Both the position numbers and the translations under genes were made by a program. 64,000 bases of DNA from Hirschia sp964342355 (GTDB lineage: Bacteria > Pseudomonadota > Alphaproteobacteria > Caulobacterales > Hyphomonadaceae), in the NCBI GenBank assembly GCA_964342355.1, contig CAYFFG010000005.1, forward strand, positions 148,747-212,746, given 5' to 3'. The notes beneath the pieces were generated by a model, which saw only the letters and a program-made list of their open reading frames with translations, was not told the origin of the DNA and did not search any database. Position 1 is the stretch's first letter, and each line of letters opens with the position of its first letter. Positions 61,251-64,000 of this stretch are shown piece by piece.

Positions 61251-61896
61251 GGGCGGTAGGCTCCAGATGCTGAGGCGCGGAGTGTTCTGTGTCTGGTGTG
61301 AGTATGCGGGCGAACGCTTTTTCAGCTTCCATACGTTCATGGTCGATACGGGCCTCAAACCAGCTGAGCGCAACTGATGTTGGCATCGCGACCGCAAGAC
61401 CCGCTGCTGTCGTGAGGAGCGCGACCCAGATCCCGCCCGCAAGCTGTGAGGGGTCAACATTTGCGCCGGCGCCTTGCATCGCCTGAAACGCTTCGATCAT
61501 GCCGAGAACTGTTCCGAACAGTCCGAGCAGGGGCGCAAGTTGCGCGATGATGTCTAATGTGCGCATGCCGCGCTCAAGGCGCGCAAATTCAAGCTCAGCC
61601 TCTGCTTCTATGCGTTCTCTTGCGCCCGGAGTGGCCTTGATTCTGGCGGCAAGTTTGATGACCGGAGCAAGGATGTGCGCATCATCGCTGATGGAAGCCT
61701 CCTCGCCCGCCGCGATACTGCGGACAAGAGATGAGAGTTTGTTCTTCGCGCTGACCTTTTCAGTCTGGAACTGCCAGAGTTTGTAAAGGCAAATTGCAAG
61801 CGCAAGGATCGACACACACGTCAGAATGGCGATGACGGGCCCGCCCAATGCGATCATATGTGTGATCGGAAAGAACAGGGATTGGATAGCAGACAT
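61240..61896 (-). CDS. exbB: ExbB, TonB motor proton channel
   Basis: This 218-residue inner-membrane protein has three helices. The MotA/TolQ/ExbB proton-channel segment is clear: LDIIAQLAPLLGLFGTVLGMIEAF and GGIWVALLTTAAGLAVAMPTSVAL, holding the conserved Thr residues. ATG 61896 has GGAG upstream. An in-frame TTG at 61908 overlaps that ribosome-binding site and is rejected. It is first of the exbB-exbD-exbD-tonB set and lies 91 bases downstream of a haem-type receptor gene, with a hairpin between them. Confidence 0.95.
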   Translation of the reverse strand: MSAIQSLFFPITHMIALGGPVIAILTCVSILALAICLYKLWQFQTEKVSAKNKLSSLVRSIAAGEEASISDDAHILAPVIKLAARIKATPGARERIEAEAELEFARLERGMRTLDIIAQLAPLLGLFGTVLGMIEAFQAMQGAGANVDPSQLAGGIWVALLTTAAGLAVAMPTSVALSWFEARIDHERMEAEKAFARILTPDTEHSAPQHLEPTAHVA

Positions 61897-61921
61897 TATT
61901 GGCTCCAATGCTCAGGCGCGC

Positions 61922-61956
61922 AATACGCCGCTTCCTGTGCGTGGAAACGGCGTATC
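61922..61956 (-). terminator. Hairpin between haem receptor and exbB
   Basis: AATACGCCGCTTCC (61922-61935) pairs with GGAAACGGCGTATC (61943-61956) to give about 13-14 bp with G-U pairs and a seven-base loop. No T run follows on the minus strand. It may attenuate transcription or stabilise mRNA ends rather than terminate fully. Confidence 0.45.
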
Positions 61957-61987
61957 GCGTTTTGGGGAGGAAGAACGCGAATGCCGC

Positions 61988-63982
61988 TTAGAAGGTGCGG
62001 GCGATCGTGAACTTGATGTTGCGACCTGGAGCCGTGCGGGTCGCGAGGACCGGCGTGTAGTCCTGATCAAGTGCGTTCTCGATACCAAGCCGCAGCGAGG
62101 TTCCTTCAAGCAGGCCATTTTGAGGTGTGAAGGTGGCGCGCAGATTGGTGACGACATAGCCTGGTGAGACTGTGCCGTTCGTGTCTTTATCGTCTGCGGC
62201 GACCATTTCACCACTTAGGTCCAAGAGGTCGCTAAAGCGTTTGCCCAGTGTGACCTGTAATGTGTTTGCTGGTGCGTTGCGCCAGTCTAATTCGTCACCG
62301 CTGGTTGAGGTTTCTTCGCCGGTGATCCAGTTGGCGTTAAGATCAGCGTAGATGCCAGACGGCAAAGCGTAAGAGCTCTCCAGCTCAATGCCCTGAAGTT
62401 CGATATCAGTGACACCGGAGTAAGACGTCACATCGTCAAGTTGGGTGTCATAGACATTCAGTTTCATTGAGAAAGTGTCGTCTGGAGAAAAGACGCTGAA
62501 ATTGTCGTAAGACATGCCCAGCTCGATCGTGTCAGCGACTTCAGGCTGTTCTGAAAAAACCGTGTTTTCCAGGTCATCCAGAATTGGCAGGCTTTCCGTG
62601 TGAGCATAGCTCGTAAAGAGCGCCAGACCGGATTTGAACGCATAGCGCAGAGACACACCGCCCATGAGGGCGTCGTTTTCAAACGATGCGGCATCACCAG
62701 AGTCGAGTGTGCCTTCAAGCTCAGAAGATTCAAAACGCAGTGCAGGGGAGAGGCTCCACCCATCTGCAAATTCGACATTGTCGATCAGGAAAAGCGCATA
62801 GCGCGTATCCGTGCCGCCCGGCGCTGAACTGGCGTCAAGACGCTCTTTTTCAATGAACTCAACACCTGTGCGCAATTCATGCTCAAAGGCGCCAGTCTCA
62901 ATGTAAGCGGCGTTTTTTAAAGTGAGCTTTGTTGTTTCATACTGATGGTCGGCGCTCACGACTGGAAAGCCGCCAGGAGGAGCGAATGGGGAGCTACCCG
63001 CGACGTATTGCTGGTCGATTTCCTGGTTGGCGTAGGAGATGATCCCGTCAAAATCGATCAGGTCGCTTTCAGGATTGTAGTTGTACGCAAAAGTCGCAGT
63101 TTGAGATTTGGTGTCACGGTCGACATTGCCGAACGCGCCGGCCGTGGTGCCGAAACTGTCATATGGAACATCGCGGTCGCTGGTTTCACTGTCGGTGTAG
63201 CTGGCTGTGAAGCTGTGATCGCTAGCCGTGTAGCGCGCTTTGAGGAGATAGGATGGTAGTTCAAAGGCGCTGTTTGGAATGGTGTTTCCGTCACCGTCTT
63301 CCTGGTTGCTTTGCTCGCGATAGGAGTAGTTGCCCAGGAGTTCGAGGCCGTCGACAGGCTGTAACGCCAGTGTGGAGGAGGAATTAAAGCCTTCTGAATT
63401 GGTTGATGCGCCAAGCGTCTGGCGGAAGGCGAAAGCCTTGTCCGGACCGGTAAGGTCAGATGCGTCGATAGTTTCAAGTCTGACGACGCCGCCAATGATG
63501 CCGGAGCCATATTCAAAACTGCCAATCGTGCCGCGGATGACATCAACATTTTTGTACAGGGAAGGATCGGTATAAAGCTGGGTGCCGATGCGGTAGAGTT
63601 CTTCAGAGCCAACGCTGGCATTGTCGACCAGGATTGCGACTTTCTGGTCTGTGCCGTACGTGCCATTGGCGCCGAAACCACGAATATTGATCCCCGATCC
63701 AACGGGCGTAGATCCGTTGACGAGACTGACGCCAGGCACTGAATCGATCAGTTCCGCGATTGTGTTTGCTTGACGATCTTCGGCTTCTGTTCTGCCGATC
63801 GTGGTAAGTGGCGTGGCTGTGTCTGTCTGAATGTCACGCTTGCTTTCCCCCAAAGTGAGCGTGCCCAGAAATTCACTGTCATCTGTTGTCGTGTCTTGGG
63901 CGAATGCGCCCTGCTGGACGCTGAGCGCAGCAAATAGCGCCGTGGCGCAACCAAGCGAAGTTTTCGTTCTCATGATCGTCAT
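61988..63982 (-). CDS. TonB-dependent receptor, haem/haemoglobin type
   Basis: This 664-residue receptor has a signal peptide (ATALFAALSVQQGAFAQ). The plug segment TIAELIDSVPGVSLVNGSTPVGSGINIRGFG and the later SFEYGSGIIGGVVRLETIDASDL match the haem/haemoglobin/transferrin receptor branch. No clear FRAP/NPNL haem motif was found, so haem as ligand is probable, not proven. The C-terminus FTIARTF is aromatic. ATG 63982 has GAGAGGGG upstream; an ATG at 63973 is also in frame. It is the first gene of the block continuing to exbB-exbD-exbD-tonB, supporting a dedicated energised uptake system. Its promoter region lies at the window edge. Confidence 0.92.
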   Translation of the reverse strand: MTIMRTKTSLGCATALFAALSVQQGAFAQDTTTDDSEFLGTLTLGESKRDIQTDTATPLTTIGRTEAEDRQANTIAELIDSVPGVSLVNGSTPVGSGINIRGFGANGTYGTDQKVAILVDNASVGSEELYRIGTQLYTDPSLYKNVDVIRGTIGSFEYGSGIIGGVVRLETIDASDLTGPDKAFAFRQTLGASTNSEGFNSSSTLALQPVDGLELLGNYSYREQSNQEDGDGNTIPNSAFELPSYLLKARYTASDHSFTASYTDSETSDRDVPYDSFGTTAGAFGNVDRDTKSQTATFAYNYNPESDLIDFDGIISYANQEIDQQYVAGSSPFAPPGGFPVVSADHQYETTKLTLKNAAYIETGAFEHELRTGVEFIEKERLDASSAPGGTDTRYALFLIDNVEFADGWSLSPALRFESSELEGTLDSGDAASFENDALMGGVSLRYAFKSGLALFTSYAHTESLPILDDLENTVFSEQPEVADTIELGMSYDNFSVFSPDDTFSMKLNVYDTQLDDVTSYSGVTDIELQGIELESSYALPSGIYADLNANWITGEETSTSGDELDWRNAPANTLQVTLGKRFSDLLDLSGEMVAADDKDTNGTVSPGYVVTNLRATFTPQNGLLEGTSLRLGIENALDQDYTPVLATRTAPGRNIKFTIARTF

Positions 63983-64000
63983 AGACCCCTCTCTCTCAAA

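Noticed and set aside
1..64000. tRNA, rRNA, CRISPR arrays, prophage or riboswitches
   Set aside because: None was recognised by eye on either strand. A short structured RNA could still be missed without a covariance-model search.

Overview
The window looks like a chromosomal segment of a marine or otherwise salt-exposed Gram-negative alphaproteobacterium, possibly of the Hyphomonadaceae/Caulobacterales type. Several things point that way. A GAAC-N7-GAAC SOS box sits in front of an imuA-imuB-dnaE2 cassette. There are five TonB-dependent receptors and several lipoproteins. It carries PQQ dehydrogenases and a compatible-solute locus. The taxonomic placement is inference from gene content. No rRNA, tRNA, CRISPR array, phage or complete insertion sequence was seen.

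Layout. 1-15.7 kb: the N-terminal part of a P-type cation ATPase, a GST-like protein and a YceI protein, a PQQ quinohaemoprotein alcohol dehydrogenase lipoprotein beside a TonB-dependent receptor, an aldo/keto reductase divergent from a TetR regulator, a membrane PQQ dehydrogenase of the glucose/quinate type, an exported amidohydrolase and a type-B carboxylesterase. 15.7-27.9 kb: two convergent blocks, glpD-glpK-GH13 alpha-glucosidase (+) facing GDPD-MFS-gpsA-HAD phosphatase-ggpS-sodium/sugar symporter (-). I read this as a self-contained glucosylglycerol locus covering synthesis, uptake, hydrolysis and glycerol recycling. 28-32.9 kb: TonB receptor, Tat-exported PhoD phosphatase and a small lipoprotein. 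33.1-35.7 kb: a nitric-oxide detoxification cassette (nsrR, a 3-TM protein, hmp, nrtS) with recognisable NsrR boxes. 35.8-42.3 kb: an unusual TonB receptor with a Gly/Arg/Pro-rich insert, a two-subunit acetate-type symporter, and a pectinesterase-like lipoprotein. 42.5-48 kb: SOS mutagenesis cassette. 48-52.2 kb: siderophore receptor operon with PepSY protein and a Fur-like box. 52.3-52.6 kb: a decayed type-B carboxylesterase. 52.7-55.5 kb: acnB. 55.9-59.5 kb: an ApbE/DUF2271-PepSY-DUF4198-EF-hand operon. 59.55-64 kb: a haem-type TonB receptor followed by exbB-exbD-exbD-tonB.

Sequence quality. A 100-N gap at 60172-60271 is flanked by an identical 55-bp direct repeat. Collapsing the repeat restores an open tonB frame, so this is almost certainly an assembly join. 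hmp and the apbE-DUF2271 gene each contain one apparent frameshift inside otherwise well-conserved protein. These may be sequencing errors or real mutations.

How the genes work together. In the glucosylglycerol locus GpsA would supply glycerol-3-phosphate, GgpS would couple it to glucose from ADP-glucose, and the HAD phosphatase would release glucosylglycerol. The symporter would recover leaked or environmental solute, the GH13 enzyme would split it, and GlpK/GlpD would return glycerol to glycolysis. In the 48-64 kb section Fur-like boxes, two iron-type receptors, PepSY proteins and TonB/ExbBD make an iron-acquisition island interrupted by acnB, itself an iron-sulfur enzyme.
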